A stretch of 64,000 nucleotides of DNA from contig DLHF01000087.1 in assembly GCA_002483085.1 (NCBI GenBank), forward strand, positions 1 through 64,000, given 5' to 3'. The notes below the pieces were generated by a model. It was not told where the DNA came from, did no database searches, and saw only the letters and a list, made by a program, of their open reading frames with translations. Source of the DNA: Ignavibacteria bacterium UBA7675. GTDB taxonomy: Bacteria > Bacteroidota > Ignavibacteria > Kapaibacteriales > UB7675. Made by a program: the position numbers and the translations under genes. Below, piece after piece: positions 27,310 to 36,822 of this stretch (the first letter of the stretch is position 1; every line of letters begins with the position of its first letter).

Positions 27310-27912
27310 TGCGTGAAGGTGTGTATACCGATGGTACATTCAGCGGTACAAAGGCTTCTGCGACTGCCTGCCGCCAATAGCCTTTGCCGATGGATTGTTA
27401 TAAAGTAACTCGGTATAATAGAATCATAGGTGCGCCAATATAAGAATACCTGTATTAATTTGCTGAAAAAAATTTTGAAAAAAATTTACTCCTCACCAGC
27501 CGTAAAGCATTGCAGATGTCTATCAGCAACTCGTATAACAAAAGCGAATACCCTGAAATCTCCCGACGCAACATTGATAACGTCGGCAAAGGACGGTGCA
27601 GCGTCGTTGCCGACAGCACATTCTACCGTCGACTCCCTCTGCGGCATGCACGGAATTCATGCCGGCAGTCGTTAGCTTTGTCTGGATCGACACTACTACC
27701 TGCTCAGTTGAAGCGTTGATCAATCCCATCGGGAGATTTCAAGATAAACCTTGCTGCCCGACAATCACCCCGGCTCGCGGCTATTGCACAGGCAGCGTCA
27801 GACTATCTATCCCCCGAAGGAGGCGAAAGTTACACTAATCAGTAATTTTCTGATCAGCGTCTCGAATTTAATACATGCAGATGGTTTCAGAAACACTTTT
27901 GTGCTCCTGCTC
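27310..27912. other. Intergenic region containing a structured element
   Basis: A 603-base gap without a credible gene. Near 27460-27490 there is an AT-rich tract with two runs of A/T (AAAAATTTT-like) upstream of the VTC operon, suitable for a promoter. The stretch 27554-27741 is the structured element listed separately. Beyond it GCTGCC (27753-27758) pairs with GGCAGC (27791-27796), and CTAATCAG with CTGATCAG near 27835-27857 forms a hairpin with one mismatch. Confidence 0.55.
27554..27741. ncRNA. Candidate structured RNA or small mobile element with paired ends
   Basis: The first 13 bases, TGAAATCTCCCGA (27554-27566), are the exact reverse complement of the last 13, TCGGGAGATTTCA (27729-27741), and pairing resumes further in (ATTGAT with ATCAAT; AACG with CGTT). 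Inside are two strong hairpins: 27582-27614 (GTCGGCAA with TTGCCGAC plus GACG with CGTC around a GTGCAG loop) and 27640-27667 (TGCGGCATG with CATGCC-GCA, one bulge). The closed, 188-nt layout suits a structured RNA; the same ends could be terminal inverted repeats of a MITE. The strand cannot be fixed. No match to tmRNA, RNase P or SRP RNA core motifs is visible. Confidence 0.35.
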
Positions 27913-28413
27913 TTAGCCTTGGGCAGTGCGGTCTTCGCCAATTGCGGCCAGTTTGTGCAGCGCTTCGCCGGTCAGCCGATAGGTGTACCATTCCTTCATA
28001 TGGACTGCTCCTATCGACTCGTAAAAGTCGATGGAAGGCGTGTTCCAGTCCAGCACCTGCCACTGAAATCTCGTGTAGCCTTTTTCGATGGCAATGCGCG
28101 CAATGTTCATCATCAGCGCTTTGCCGATTCCGCGCCCCCGGAATTCCGGATGCACATATAAATCTTCGAGATAGATCCCAGGCTTTCCTTCCCATGTGGA
28201 AAAGGTGGGAAAATACAGTGCAAACCCCGCTGTTGCTCCATCCCACTCGGCCAGCAGACACGAAAATACTTTTGCATCGCCAAAGCCATGCGCCAGCACA
28301 TCGGCTTCCGTAATTTTTACGGCATCTGGCTCGCGCTCATACTCTGCAAGCGCCTGTATCAGGCCAATAACAACGGATGCGTCTTCTGGGCGCGCTTCGC
28401 GTATGGTAAGCAT
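27913..28413 (-). CDS. GNAT N-acetyltransferase, diamine/thialysine type
   Basis: A 166-residue single-domain acetyltransferase. The acetyl-CoA site is the RGRGIGKAL motif, preceded by LEDLYVHPEFRG. The layout MLTIREARPEDASVV...LIQALAEYE, F-GD-KVF-CLLAE, GFALYFPTFSTWEGKPGIYLEDLYV and WQVLDWNTPSIDFYESIGA closely follows the spermidine/spermine and thialysine acetyltransferase (SAT1/SSAT2) group; the WNTPSIDFY segment with its tyrosine is the usual general acid region. A polyamine or related diamine substrate is therefore likely but unproven. It stands alone between the structured intergenic region and the end of the act operon. Confidence 0.88.
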   Translation of the reverse strand: MLTIREARPEDASVVIGLIQALAEYEREPDAVKITEADVLAHGFGDAKVFSCLLAEWDGATAGFALYFPTFSTWEGKPGIYLEDLYVHPEFRGRGIGKALMMNIARIAIEKGYTRFQWQVLDWNTPSIDFYESIGAVHMKEWYTYRLTGEALHKLAAIGEDRTAQG

Positions 28414-28437
28414 ATTGCTTTCCGTAAAGTTGTGAAG

Positions 28438-28600
28438 TGTGTGGCGCAGGCATTACTCGTCCTGGCTACGATTGTCGTTTGTGCTTTATCAGCACGATTG
28501 CTACCGCAAGAAGCATGTACAGACGAACTCGCGGCAGCACTGCGGCAGGCCTGTGGACTCCACGCGGCGGCGATACCACGCGGTACGAGGACGAGCTTAC
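28438..28600 (+). repeat. Dispersed intergenic repeat, copy 6 (decayed)
   Basis: The left end reads TGTGTGGCGCAGGCAT, two changes from the TGTGGCACGGGCAT of better copies, and the right block reads CACGCGGCGGCGAT at 28561-28574 followed by CGCGGT and ACGAG, as in copies 4 and 5 with small changes. The central core is not recognisable. It fills the gap between the acetyltransferase and the end of the act operon. Confidence 0.45.
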
Positions 28601-28666
28601 GATATCCGAAACTACCAGCGAAGACCGAAGCGCACTGCATCACAGCTCCTTACGAACGCGACATAT

Positions 28667-28695
28667 AAAAAAAAAGCCCGTATTGCTACGAGCTT
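28667..28695 (-). terminator. Intrinsic terminator of the respiratory cluster
   Basis: On the minus strand AAGCTCGTA (28687-28695) pairs with TACGGGCTT (28674-28682), nine pairs including one G-U, loop GCAA, followed by seven T. It begins 21 bases after the actF stop and closes the 16-kb cluster. Confidence 0.92.
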
Positions 28696-28716
28696 TTACA
28701 AATATAATTTGGGCTT

Positions 28717-29916
28717 TTACGATACGAGTTCGACCGACTCTTCGATATAGGGATCGTTGTAGGCGATCATCGACTTTTTCGCAAACTGCTGTGCTGTTGC
28801 AAACAGGAATGCACCGAGGAACAGCAAGAACAGCGGGATCACCTGCCAAGCAAAGAATATATGCTCGCTGAACACTGGCAGCACGACCCACGAAAGGTCG
28901 ATAAGGTGCATAACAAGGATAATCACCGAAGTAGCGATCAGCACGGAGAGATTGCGCTTTACTTTTTGCTGGAGCAGAATAGCGAAGGGCAGAATAAAGT
29001 GGATAAAGAGCAATGCCCAACCGATCCACTGCCAGCTTGTATGAGTACGCCCGATAAAGTATTCGGTCTCTTCCGGCATATTAGCGTACCAAATCAGGAA
29101 GTATTGCGAGAAGCTGATGTACATCCAGAACACAGTAAACGCAAACAGCAGCTTACCGAGATCGTGGAAATGCTCGGGCGTTACAAATCCCTTCAGATGG
29201 CCAGCGCGATAAAGAATAGCTGTAAAGATCGTAAGCATGGCAATCGTGGACACGAAATTGCCTGCAAAGAAATACACACCGAACATCGTGCTAAACCAGT
29301 GCGGCTCTACCGACATCATCAGGTCGAAACCAGCAAAGGTAATTGTAAGCGCGTACATGATAATAAAGGGAGCCGAGCGCTTCATGTTTTTCTTTGTGGG
29401 CGTGTAGTCGTGCCCCATCTCGTCCTGTTTATAGGAATTACCGACGATAAAGCTGCGCATCCACATCCACACAAGGTAATACAGCGCCAAGCGGATAAAG
29501 AAGAATGTCTGATTCAGATAAGCAGATTTGGCTTTCAACACGGGGTCGTTGATAACATCATCTGTATGATGTGCCCAGTGGTACAGAGTACTATGGCCTG
29601 TAAGGATATCGATAACAATGGGAATAAATCCTATAGCGAGATACGGCACAAAACCGGTAAAGAATTCAGCGATACGCCGGACGGAAGCGCTCCAGCCTGC
29701 GCGCACAAGAAATTGCAGAGCCGAGAAAAAGATAGCCGTAACACTGATACCGAGGAAGTACACAAACGCCAGCAGATAGCTCGCCATAAAATGGTGTATA
29801 TCGGAGGCAACATAGGCAAGAGCCGTACCGACCGCACCAATACCTGCGAGAATAATCGCCTTCGACTTCAACCCTTTGACAAAATCCGAATCACCGATCA
29901 TATAGTTGTTTGTCAT
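28717..29916 (-). CDS. actF: Alternative complex III subunit F (quinol:cytochrome c oxidoreductase membrane protein)
   Basis: A 399-residue integral membrane protein with about ten hydrophobic helices, starting MTNNYMIGDSDFVKGL. Typical ActF segments are GWSASVRRIAEFF, HWAHHTDD, FDLMMSVEPHWFSTMFGVYFFAGNF and LLFAFTVFWMYISFSQYFLIWYANMPEET. ActF is a shortened relative of the NrfD-like subunit ActC; both form the quinol side of the Act complex. It is the last gene of actABCDEF, 11 bases after actE, and is followed by a terminator. No actG-like gene follows. Confidence 0.94.
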   Translation of the reverse strand: MTNNYMIGDSDFVKGLKSKAIILAGIGAVGTALAYVASDIHHFMASYLLAFVYFLGISVTAIFFSALQFLVRAGWSASVRRIAEFFTGFVPYLAIGFIPIVIDILTGHSTLYHWAHHTDDVINDPVLKAKSAYLNQTFFFIRLALYYLVWMWMRSFIVGNSYKQDEMGHDYTPTKKNMKRSAPFIIMYALTITFAGFDLMMSVEPHWFSTMFGVYFFAGNFVSTIAMLTIFTAILYRAGHLKGFVTPEHFHDLGKLLFAFTVFWMYISFSQYFLIWYANMPEETEYFIGRTHTSWQWIGWALLFIHFILPFAILLQQKVKRNLSVLIATSVIILVMHLIDLSWVVLPVFSEHIFFAWQVIPLFLLFLGAFLFATAQQFAKKSMIAYNDPYIEESVELVS

Positions 29917-29927
29917 TACATTCTTCC

Positions 29928-30587
29928 TTATCGGTTTTCTGTTGTTGCTGTATTATCGGTTGATTGAGCCTGATCAACCGGAGCAGCGGCAACGGTTGTA
30001 CGGGTTGCAGCGCTACCGGGCTCGATACCCTGAAGCGTGCGGAGATAATGCACGACTGCCCATCTATCTACGGGCGTGAGTTTGTCGGCATAAGAAGGCA
30101 TAATATTTTGCCCGTGGCTGATGACATGGTAAAGCCGTCCATCGCTCATAGCTTTTGTTTCGGGGCGCAGCAGGCTCGGCGGCGGCGTAAATCCACGCGC
30201 AACGACGAGACCATTACCCTCTGCATTTTTGGCATGGCAGGGACTACAAAACGTATTAAACCGGTTTTTACCGCGAGCCAGCACAAACTCTGTGACAGGC
30301 ACATTGTTCACATTTGCAGTTTCCGCTTCTTCCGGCGATTCAACAGTGTACAGAGCACCATCGCGGGGCACGGTACCCTCTACGGGCGGGCGCACCGTTC
30401 CACCATCGGGAAAGAAATTGGATTGCTCCTGCGGTGTCGCCTTGCTCTGAGTATCCATATCGTCGATAATCATCAGCGGAGGCTGATTCGACGTCCAGAG
30501 GATATTTCCCGACAGCAGCAGCACCCAGAAAATGAGGAACAGGCCTACCAGCAGTGCCGGAAAAAACTTAATTTTAGGTTTTACCAT
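29928..30587 (-). CDS. actE: Alternative complex III subunit E, monohaem cytochrome c
   Basis: A 219-residue protein with an N-terminal membrane anchor (about residues 8-28) and one haem c site, FCSPCHAKNAEGNG, with a likely axial methionine in NIMPSYADKL. It carries the electron out of the Act complex on the periplasmic side. The stretch before the haem domain is Pro/Glu-rich and the C-terminal 35 residues are low-complexity Ala/Thr, probably a flexible tail. Tight spacing to actD (37 bases) and actF (11 bases) shows one operon. Confidence 0.93.
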   Translation of the reverse strand: MVKPKIKFFPALLVGLFLIFWVLLLSGNILWTSNQPPLMIIDDMDTQSKATPQEQSNFFPDGGTVRPPVEGTVPRDGALYTVESPEEAETANVNNVPVTEFVLARGKNRFNTFCSPCHAKNAEGNGLVVARGFTPPPSLLRPETKAMSDGRLYHVISHGQNIMPSYADKLTPVDRWAVVHYLRTLQGIEPGSAATRTTVAAAPVDQAQSTDNTATTENR

Positions 30588-30624
30588 AATGCGTCACGAA
30601 GTAGAGTGAGATGTTGTTCCGTTG

Positions 30625-31191
30625 TTAGACGTGTGAGTACTCGGTATTAGCCGCCACTGTGCGAACGTTTTCCGCACCGAGTTTCTCTAACAAGCCTTTA
30701 GCACCGGTTTCTGTAAACCGGCTATCGTCCGACTGGATCACGACGACAAATGTATCGTCGACCGCTGCGCGGAAGCCCTCATCGTGCTGGTACTCGTGGA
30801 ACCACTTCGGCAGGCGGCAAAGATAGCCAAACATGACGAAGACGGTTGTAAGAGCACACAAAAGCACGGTGAGTTCGAACATAACAGGAATTGAGAACTG
30901 GAATGCGAACAGCGGCTTGCCACCGATATTCAGCGGGTAATGCACTGAACCTGTCCACCAGATCAGGCCAATAGAGTTGGCCAGACCGAACAAGGCACCG
31001 CCAAGCGAAAATTTCGGCAGCGATGTGCGCTTTATACCCATAGCCTGATCAATCCCGTGGACTGGATAAGGCGTGTGAATATCGAACTTCTCATACCCTG
31101 CATCGCGGATATGCTCCGCCGCATGGATCAGTTTGTTGGGGTCGTAGAAGTTCCCCATAACAGCATACGGCATTGTCGATGTTGTTTCCAT
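30625..31191 (-). CDS. actD: Alternative complex III subunit D (DUF3341)
   Basis: A 188-residue protein with two hydrophobic helices (about residues 65-85 and 105-130), the DUF3341 layout. Typical features are the start YAVMGNFYDPNKLIHAAEHIRDAGY, FDIHTPYPVHGIDQAMG, and the C-terminal DDTFVVVIQSDDSRF segment. ActD anchors the peripheral subunits to the membrane part of the complex. It lies between actC (48 bases) and actE. Confidence 0.94.
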   Translation of the reverse strand: METTSTMPYAVMGNFYDPNKLIHAAEHIRDAGYEKFDIHTPYPVHGIDQAMGIKRTSLPKFSLGGALFGLANSIGLIWWTGSVHYPLNIGGKPLFAFQFSIPVMFELTVLLCALTTVFVMFGYLCRLPKWFHEYQHDEGFRAAVDDTFVVVIQSDDSRFTETGAKGLLEKLGAENVRTVAANTEYSHV

Positions 31192-31239
31192 AGGTCGTAA
31201 GTTTCAGATACGTGTCTACTTTTGCAAATTCAGCGCTTC

Positions 31240-32718
31240 TTAGTGAGCTTCTCCCGGATTCAGCGTCGACGACCCACCGTGGTGACCATGCTTCGGCTGC
31301 GCGTTTGGCAGGATAGCTTTCACCTCGGCTGTGGCAATCACAGGCAGAAACTTCGTGAACAACAGGAACAGCGACAGGAAGATACCGAACGTACCAATAA
31401 AGATGGAAATTTCCACCCATGTAGGCGAATAGTAGCCCCAGCTCGCAGGCAGGTAATCGTGGTGCAGCGACGTAGAGATAATTGTAAAGCGCTCGAACCA
31501 CATACCAATGTTGACAAATATCGAGACAATGAACATGACAGGAATCGAGCGGCGCATCTTCGCCGACCAGAATATCTGCGGAGAAATAACGTTGCAGAGA
31601 ATCATGATCCAGTACGACCAAGCGTAGTCGCCCGTTGCGCGATTCTTAAATACAAACAATTCGTAACTGCTACCGCTGTACCAAGCTATAAAGAACTCCA
31701 TTGCATAGGCATAGCCTACCATCATCCCTGTTGCGAGGATGATCTTGTTCATGTTGTCGAAGTGTTTCAGCGTAATAAATTGATGCAGATCCAAAACTTC
31801 GCGGGCAACCACCATGAGCGTAATTACCATGGCAAATCCCGAGAAAATAGCGCCTGCAACAAAGTAAGGCGGGAAAATTGTCGTATGCCAGCCCGGAAGG
31901 ACGGAGACCGCAAAGTCGAACGAGACGATGGAGTGTACCGAAAGCACCAGAGGCGTCGAGAGACCTGCAAGAATCATATACGCCATTTCATAGTGATGCC
32001 AGTGGCGCGAAGAGCCCACCCATCCTAAGCTGAAGAAGCCGTACAGAGTTCGTCCGAGTTTATTCTTAGCATAATTGCGCAGCATGGCAAGGTCGGGCAC
32101 CAGACCAGTAAACCAGAACAAAAGCGATACTGTAAAGTATGTACCAACCGCAAATACGTCCCATTCCAGAGGAGATCGAAAGTTCGTCCACATCTGCATC
32201 TGGTTGGGATATGGCAGAAGCCAATACACCGCAAGCCAAGGTCGCCCCGTATGCAAGAGCGGAAATAAAAGCGCACAAATGACGGCAAAGATTGTCATTG
32301 CCTCCGCAGCGCGGTTAATAGCTGTACGCCACTTCTGGCGAAACAGAAACAGAATGGCAGAAATCAGCGTACCAGCGTGGCCAATACCGACCCAAAAGAC
32401 GAAGTTGGTAATGTCCCAGCCCCAGCCCATCGGGTTGTTCAGCCCCCAGACACCGATGCCAGTTATGATTGTGTACACAATCGCAACGACACCCCAAGCG
32501 GCCATAAGACCGGTAATGGTAAGTGCCAGCATGAACTTTTTGTTCGGGGCACCTACTGCAATACTGGAAATCTTTTCCGTAATATCATGCAGCGTCGGAT
32601 TGCCCAGAACAAGCGGCTCACGCAGCGAGTCTTTCCGCAGTCCGTGCTCGGCCATATCATTCCGTCTCACCGCGTTTTTCGCCGCAGCAGTTTGTTCTTC
32701 CTTCATACTCGACATCAA
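31240..32718 (-). CDS. actC: Alternative complex III subunit C (NrfD-like quinol-binding membrane protein)
   Basis: A 492-residue protein with about ten hydrophobic helices of the NrfD/PsrC family. Landmarks are [31 protein letters not shown], the double-arginine-flanked [53 protein letters not shown] and [20 protein letters not shown]. It contains the proposed quinol site facing the periplasm and has no haem. It is separated from actB by 149 bases holding three hairpins, unlike the tight spacing elsewhere in the operon. Confidence 0.95.
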   Translation of the reverse strand: MMSSMKEEQTAAAKNAVRRNDMAEHGLRKDSLREPLVLGNPTLHDITEKISSIAVGAPNKKFMLALTITGLMAAWGVVAIVYTIITGIGVWGLNNPMGWGWDITNFVFWVGIGHAGTLISAILFLFRQKWRTAINRAAEAMTIFAVICALLFPLLHTGRPWLAVYWLLPYPNQMQMWTNFRSPLEWDVFAVGTYFTVSLLFWFTGLVPDLAMLRNYAKNKLGRTLYGFFSLGWVGSSRHWHHYEMAYMILAGLSTPLVLSVHSIVSFDFAVSVLPGWHTTIFPPYFVAGAIFSGFAMVITLMVVAREVLDLHQFITLKHFDNMNKIILATGMMVGYAYAMEFFIAWYSGSSYELFVFKNRATGDYAWSYWIMILCNVISPQIFWSAKMRRSIPVMFIVSIFVNIGMWFERFTIISTSLHHDYLPASWGYYSPTWVEISIFIGTFGIFLSLFLLFTKFLPVIATAEVKAILPNAQPKHGHHGGSSTLNPGEAH

Positions 32719-32867
32719 GGTGAATGTGTTGTATAATGTTTGTCAATTACCCGACAGCCCAACGGAACTGCCGTTCGGCAATCTGACTGTGCAGTGCTCT
32801 ACCAATTTGGTAGGCTCCTGCTGTTCGGGCGGCTACAGCTTCTATACGAAGCTGTCACCACCGTTTT
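32719..32867 (-). promoter_or_regulatory. Intercistronic region with three hairpins between actB and actC
   Basis: Three perfect stems lie in 149 bases: ACAGCTTC/GAAGCTGT (32835-32855), CTACCA/TGGTAG (32799-32813) and GCC-AACGG/CCGTT-GGC (32757-32779). None is followed by a T run, so full termination is not expected. They may protect or separate the actB message end from actC and set subunit ratios. This is inference from structure and placement. Confidence 0.55.
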
Positions 32868-35800
32868 TTAAGCGTTCGTAGATTTGTCGTTCCGGACTTT
32901 TGCCTGGTACGTAATCTGCGGACGTGTGTTGATCTCTTCGAGCACGAGAAACCCGCGCTCGTTTTTACTTGCACTGTGAATTCTGCTTTTCTCGTCGTTC
33001 ACATCACCGAAGACAATAGCATCAGCCGGGCATGCCTGCTGGCATGCAGTTACTACTTCGCCGTCGCGAACACGCGAGCGACCTGCGTCTTTGGCTTTGT
33101 ACTTGGCTTCGTTGATACGCTGCACACAGAATGTACATTTTTCGATTACCCCGCGCATACGCACTGTCACGTCGGGATTGAAAGCAAATTCGATAGGCGT
33201 CCGGTCTTTTTTGTGCCAGTTCAGATAGTTGAAGCGGCGCACTTTGTACGGACAGTTGTTCAAGCAGTAGCGCGTACCCACACAGCGGTTGTAGGTCATT
33301 TCGTTCAGACCTTCGGGGCTGTGGGTTGTCGCTGCAACAGGGCACACATTTTCGCACGGCGCATTTTCGCAGTGCTGGCACAGCATAGGCTGGAACACGA
33401 CCTGCACATTGTCGTCGAGTGTCTCCAAATCGCCTTCGCCCACAAAATAGCGGTCGATGCGCAGCCACTGCATTTCGCGTCCATTCACCACCTGCTGCTT
33501 GCCAACAACCGGAATATTGTTTTCTGACTGGCAGGCAATCACACAAGCATTACAGCCCGTACACGAAGAGAGATCAATAGACATAGACCAGCGATGGCCT
33601 TTGTACACGTACTCGTCCATGATATTTTCAGGCGGACTGAACCTATTACCGGTTTCGCCTTCTTTTTTGCCGGGTACATTCACACGCGCAAAGAGTTCTT
33701 TAGAGCCACCTTTCAGGCGCGCCAGGGTTGTTTCCTGCACAATATTGCGTCCCATCAGCGTGTGATGGTTCTGCGTCGTAGCCAAGGTCTCGTGTTCACC
33801 GGTTTTTTCGATGTTTGCCACTACATAGCCGAGCGACTCGCCCGGGCCGAGCAGAGCAAAGGCATTAGAGCCCACGCCTTCGAGCACAACACCGCCCTTT
33901 TGGCGACCATAGCCCGCTGTCGTTGCAACAACGCCATTGGCCATACCGGGCTGAATCCACGTAGGCACGATAATAGAACCGTGGCTCGTGGAAATTTTCA
34001 CCATATCTCCGTATTCAACATCAAGCTGCTTGGCTGTTGCAGCGTTCATCATCGCCACATTGCCCCATGTCACTTTAGTCACCGGATCGGCGAGCTCTTG
34101 CAGCCAGCCATTATTACCTAATCGGCCATCGTACACTGCATACGACGGTGTAATAAGGCAATACACCTGATTGCCGCCCGGAGCAGCTATTTTCGGCGAT
34201 TCGCCTACAATGCGGCCAGCTCCAGCAGAGTCGAAAGAAGCGACAGGTACAGCTCTGTCTTTGCGGAGGACACCATCGCGAAGCACTTGCTCCCATGTTG
34301 TCGAGCCAGAGGATGCCATCATAGCAGCATCGCCATCGCTCGGAGCAGCAACAGAACTTACAACAGCTTTATATCCTTCGCCGGTAAATCCCCATTGCTG
34401 TTGCACATAGCCGAGGTACGATTCGGTATTGGCAAACATCGTGCTGTTCGCAGCTTTTGCAATGCGCATGAAGCCTTCGCCAAGCGAAACACTCGACTCG
34501 TTCAGCGGAGCAACAAGCGGCTGTTGGATTGCCAGCGTTCCATCGAAGCTGATAGCATCACCCCATGTCTCCAGGTAGTGCGCCATCGGAATATAGATCG
34601 AGCAAATCGACGCCGACTCGTCCTCGTACATCGATATAGCAAAACGCCGCGACACTCTCTGCAACAGGCTTTTCAGTTCATTATCGCCCCAATACATCGG
34701 GTTTGTATCGGCAAAGATCACCGCGCCCACAGCACCACTTTTCAGGTCGTTGCGCAGCGCCTGCACAGCAGCTCTGTTATCGCCGCTAAACGGCAACTGA
34801 TGGCCGGGATCCAGTGGCTTATCTGCACCGATAGCGCCAATAGCTTGGTTAATAGCAACAGCCAGCGCATGTACTGCCATCGGCAAGTGAGCGCCAACGA
34901 CAACTACAGCCTGCTTACCGCTCTTAATATCAGCGGCTACGCGCTTAGCTTGAGCGGCAGCTTCGCCAGACACAGCCGAGCGAGCGGAGACACCAGCGCC
35001 AACTTCCTGCGCCAGAGCACCGAGAAATCCTTCGTACTGATCGGGCGTAAGGCGCACTCGCAAATCTGCGTTGCTACCTGTAAGCGAAAGCGTCGATTCA
35101 GCAACAATGAGTTTGTTCATCTCCGGATTGGCAAGAGATGGACGACGATGCTGTGTAAACCGACCAATATTGTATTCTGCATGCTTTGCTACCGGGCTGA
35201 GAAAATCGCAGTCGATAGACACGATCACATCTGCCTTCGAGTAGTCGGGCACAAATTCGCCATTCATGCCAAGTGTCGCGTTGTTGGCAGCAGCGGCATT
35301 GCTCGCAGCAATAGCGGGCAGCACGACAAACTGCACAGAGGGAAGTCCAGCCTCAATTTCCTGCATCAGCGCTGCCAGCGAAGGCGAAGCATGTTCATCT
35401 AACAAGATTCGCGTGCTTTTGCCTTCGGCCTGAGCTTCGTTTAGAGCTTGGGCGATAAACGAGACCGCATTATCAATAGAGGAATAGCCCTGGCTTACAC
35501 GAGCGCCCTTCATTCTGTCGGGATCGTACAGGGAAAGCAAAGTAGCTTGCTGGAACGCAGACGACGACCCCATCGACGCGGGATGCAGATCGTTGCCCTC
35601 AATTTTTACAGGGCGGCCTTCGCGTGCTTTCACAAGCAGGCCTGTGGCAGCGTTACCATGCGTGAACACAGTTGTATAGAAGCTCGGCAGGCCGGGTATT
35701 TGGTATTCCACACCTCGTACTGCTGGCACAAACTTGTGATCTGGACGGCGACAGCTCGTAGCGGCAACCGCCATCGATGCCGAGAGAAGCCCCATAAAAG

Positions 35801-35963
35801 TACGGCGGCTTACACCTGAATTTTCCACAGGAGGGAGATCGTAACCCTCGGGAAATTCAGTGGTTACTCTTGCCTGTTCTCCGACAGACCGGGTGGACAC
35901 CAGCTCTTCGAGACTTTTCCAATATTTCCGTGGCCCTGTGTGCTGCGAGTTGTTTGTAGACAT
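32868..35963 (-). CDS. actB: Alternative complex III subunit B (molybdopterin-like plus ferredoxin domains)
   Basis: A 1031-residue protein. It begins with an N-terminal leader not at the very end: SRRTFMGLLSASMAV (about residues 50-64), the delayed twin-arginine signal typical of ActB. A molybdopterin-oxidoreductase-like domain (about 80-750) follows, then an iron-sulfur domain with CTGCNACVIACQSE, CQHCENAPCENVCP, CVGTRYCLNNCPY and CTFCVQR...CQQACP, ligands for four clusters. In ActB the first domain carries no molybdenum. ATG at 35963 (MSTNNSQHT) is preferred; an upstream in-frame TTG is the only longer option. It lies 55 bases after actA. Confidence 0.95.
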   Translation of the reverse strand: MSTNNSQHTGPRKYWKSLEELVSTRSVGEQARVTTEFPEGYDLPPVENSGVSRRTFMGLLSASMAVAATSCRRPDHKFVPAVRGVEYQIPGLPSFYTTVFTHGNAATGLLVKAREGRPVKIEGNDLHPASMGSSSAFQQATLLSLYDPDRMKGARVSQGYSSIDNAVSFIAQALNEAQAEGKSTRILLDEHASPSLAALMQEIEAGLPSVQFVVLPAIAASNAAAANNATLGMNGEFVPDYSKADVIVSIDCDFLSPVAKHAEYNIGRFTQHRRPSLANPEMNKLIVAESTLSLTGSNADLRVRLTPDQYEGFLGALAQEVGAGVSARSAVSGEAAAQAKRVAADIKSGKQAVVVVGAHLPMAVHALAVAINQAIGAIGADKPLDPGHQLPFSGDNRAAVQALRNDLKSGAVGAVIFADTNPMYWGDNELKSLLQRVSRRFAISMYEDESASICSIYIPMAHYLETWGDAISFDGTLAIQQPLVAPLNESSVSLGEGFMRIAKAANSTMFANTESYLGYVQQQWGFTGEGYKAVVSSVAAPSDGDAAMMASSGSTTWEQVLRDGVLRKDRAVPVASFDSAGAGRIVGESPKIAAPGGNQVYCLITPSYAVYDGRLGNNGWLQELADPVTKVTWGNVAMMNAATAKQLDVEYGDMVKISTSHGSIIVPTWIQPGMANGVVATTAGYGRQKGGVVLEGVGSNAFALLGPGESLGYVVANIEKTGEHETLATTQNHHTLMGRNIVQETTLARLKGGSKELFARVNVPGKKEGETGNRFSPPENIMDEYVYKGHRWSMSIDLSSCTGCNACVIACQSENNIPVVGKQQVVNGREMQWLRIDRYFVGEGDLETLDDNVQVVFQPMLCQHCENAPCENVCPVAATTHSPEGLNEMTYNRCVGTRYCLNNCPYKVRRFNYLNWHKKDRTPIEFAFNPDVTVRMRGVIEKCTFCVQRINEAKYKAKDAGRSRVRDGEVVTACQQACPADAIVFGDVNDEKSRIHSASKNERGFLVLEEINTRPQITYQAKVRNDKSTNA

Positions 35964-36018
35964 AAGTACATTCAAATGGGAAATTGGTATTCAGGTATCA
36001 AGAGTCAGATCCGACGGC

Positions 36019-36765
36019 TTAATAATGGCATGCGGAACAGTTCTCGGGGCCGAGCGAATGTTTTCTCGGCACGGGAATTCCGGCCACCTGTTGCGGCATT
36101 TCCTTGGCAGGAAGCGCCACCGCTTCAATACCGTTTTCGTTCATTTTATTCCAGCGCCCGTCGCCGGGGTAGATAGATCCGTCTTCTGTTGTAAAGGCAC
36201 CGCCTACACCATCTGTACCGGTAAAGATACCGGAGATTTCGCGGGCGGGAATAATATTGGCTTCGGGATTGCGATGGCAATCTAAGCACCAGCCCATGTT
36301 CAAGGGCTTCATCTGCGTTACGACGCCCATTTCCTCAACCTTGCCGTGACAGGAAGCACAATCAATCTCAGCGCGAATATGGCGGCTGTGATCAAAGTGC
36401 ACATAATCGGGCACTTTGTGGATACGGCGCCACTGAATGGGCGTTCCGGTTTCCCAGCTACTGCGCACTAATTCAAGATTAGGGCTTTCGTTTTTCACAA
36501 CACTGTGGCAGTTCATACAGGTACTGGTAGGAGGCACTGGGGAGTGAGCGGAAACCTCAACACCGGTATGGCAGTACTGGCAGCTAATTTCTAAGTCGCC
36601 AGCGTGCAGCTTGTGCGAAAATGGCACCGGCTGTGTGGGGCGATACCCCACATCTGTCACCCTGTTGTGAAATCCAAAATAGCCGCTCAGAAACGTCGCA
36701 CCAACCAGTATCAACCCCGTCAGTATGGTTATCTTGATTCGCCTGTCAACGTTCTTAGTAAACAT
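36019..36765 (-). CDS. actA: Alternative complex III subunit A, pentahaem cytochrome c
   Basis: A 248-residue periplasmic protein anchored by an N-terminal helix (about residues 10-30). Five haem c sites are visible: CQYCH, CMNCH, CASCH, CLDCH and CSACH, as expected for ActA. Histidines in FSHKLHAG and FDHSRH are likely distal ligands. ActA passes electrons between the iron-sulfur subunit ActB and the cytochromes. It is the first act gene, but transcription probably comes through from the oxidase genes upstream (57 bases from the small membrane gene). Confidence 0.95.
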   Translation of the reverse strand: MFTKNVDRRIKITILTGLILVGATFLSGYFGFHNRVTDVGYRPTQPVPFSHKLHAGDLEISCQYCHTGVEVSAHSPVPPTSTCMNCHSVVKNESPNLELVRSSWETGTPIQWRRIHKVPDYVHFDHSRHIRAEIDCASCHGKVEEMGVVTQMKPLNMGWCLDCHRNPEANIIPAREISGIFTGTDGVGGAFTTEDGSIYPGDGRWNKMNENGIEAVALPAKEMPQQVAGIPVPRKHSLGPENCSACHY

Positions 36766-36822
36766 AAAGATCGAAGGATGGGAATGAGAAGTCGAAATGA
36801 ATTGTTACAATGAAGCCGTCTG

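Noticed and set aside
27430..27840. Known RNA such as tmRNA, RNase P RNA or SRP RNA
   Set aside because: The conserved cores (tag reading frame with CCA end, GAGGAAAGTCC, GGAAGG-AGCA) are not present on either strand.
28861..29967. Plus-strand frame of 368 codons opposite actF
   Set aside because: Shadow of the ActF membrane helices; very high His/Lys content without motifs.
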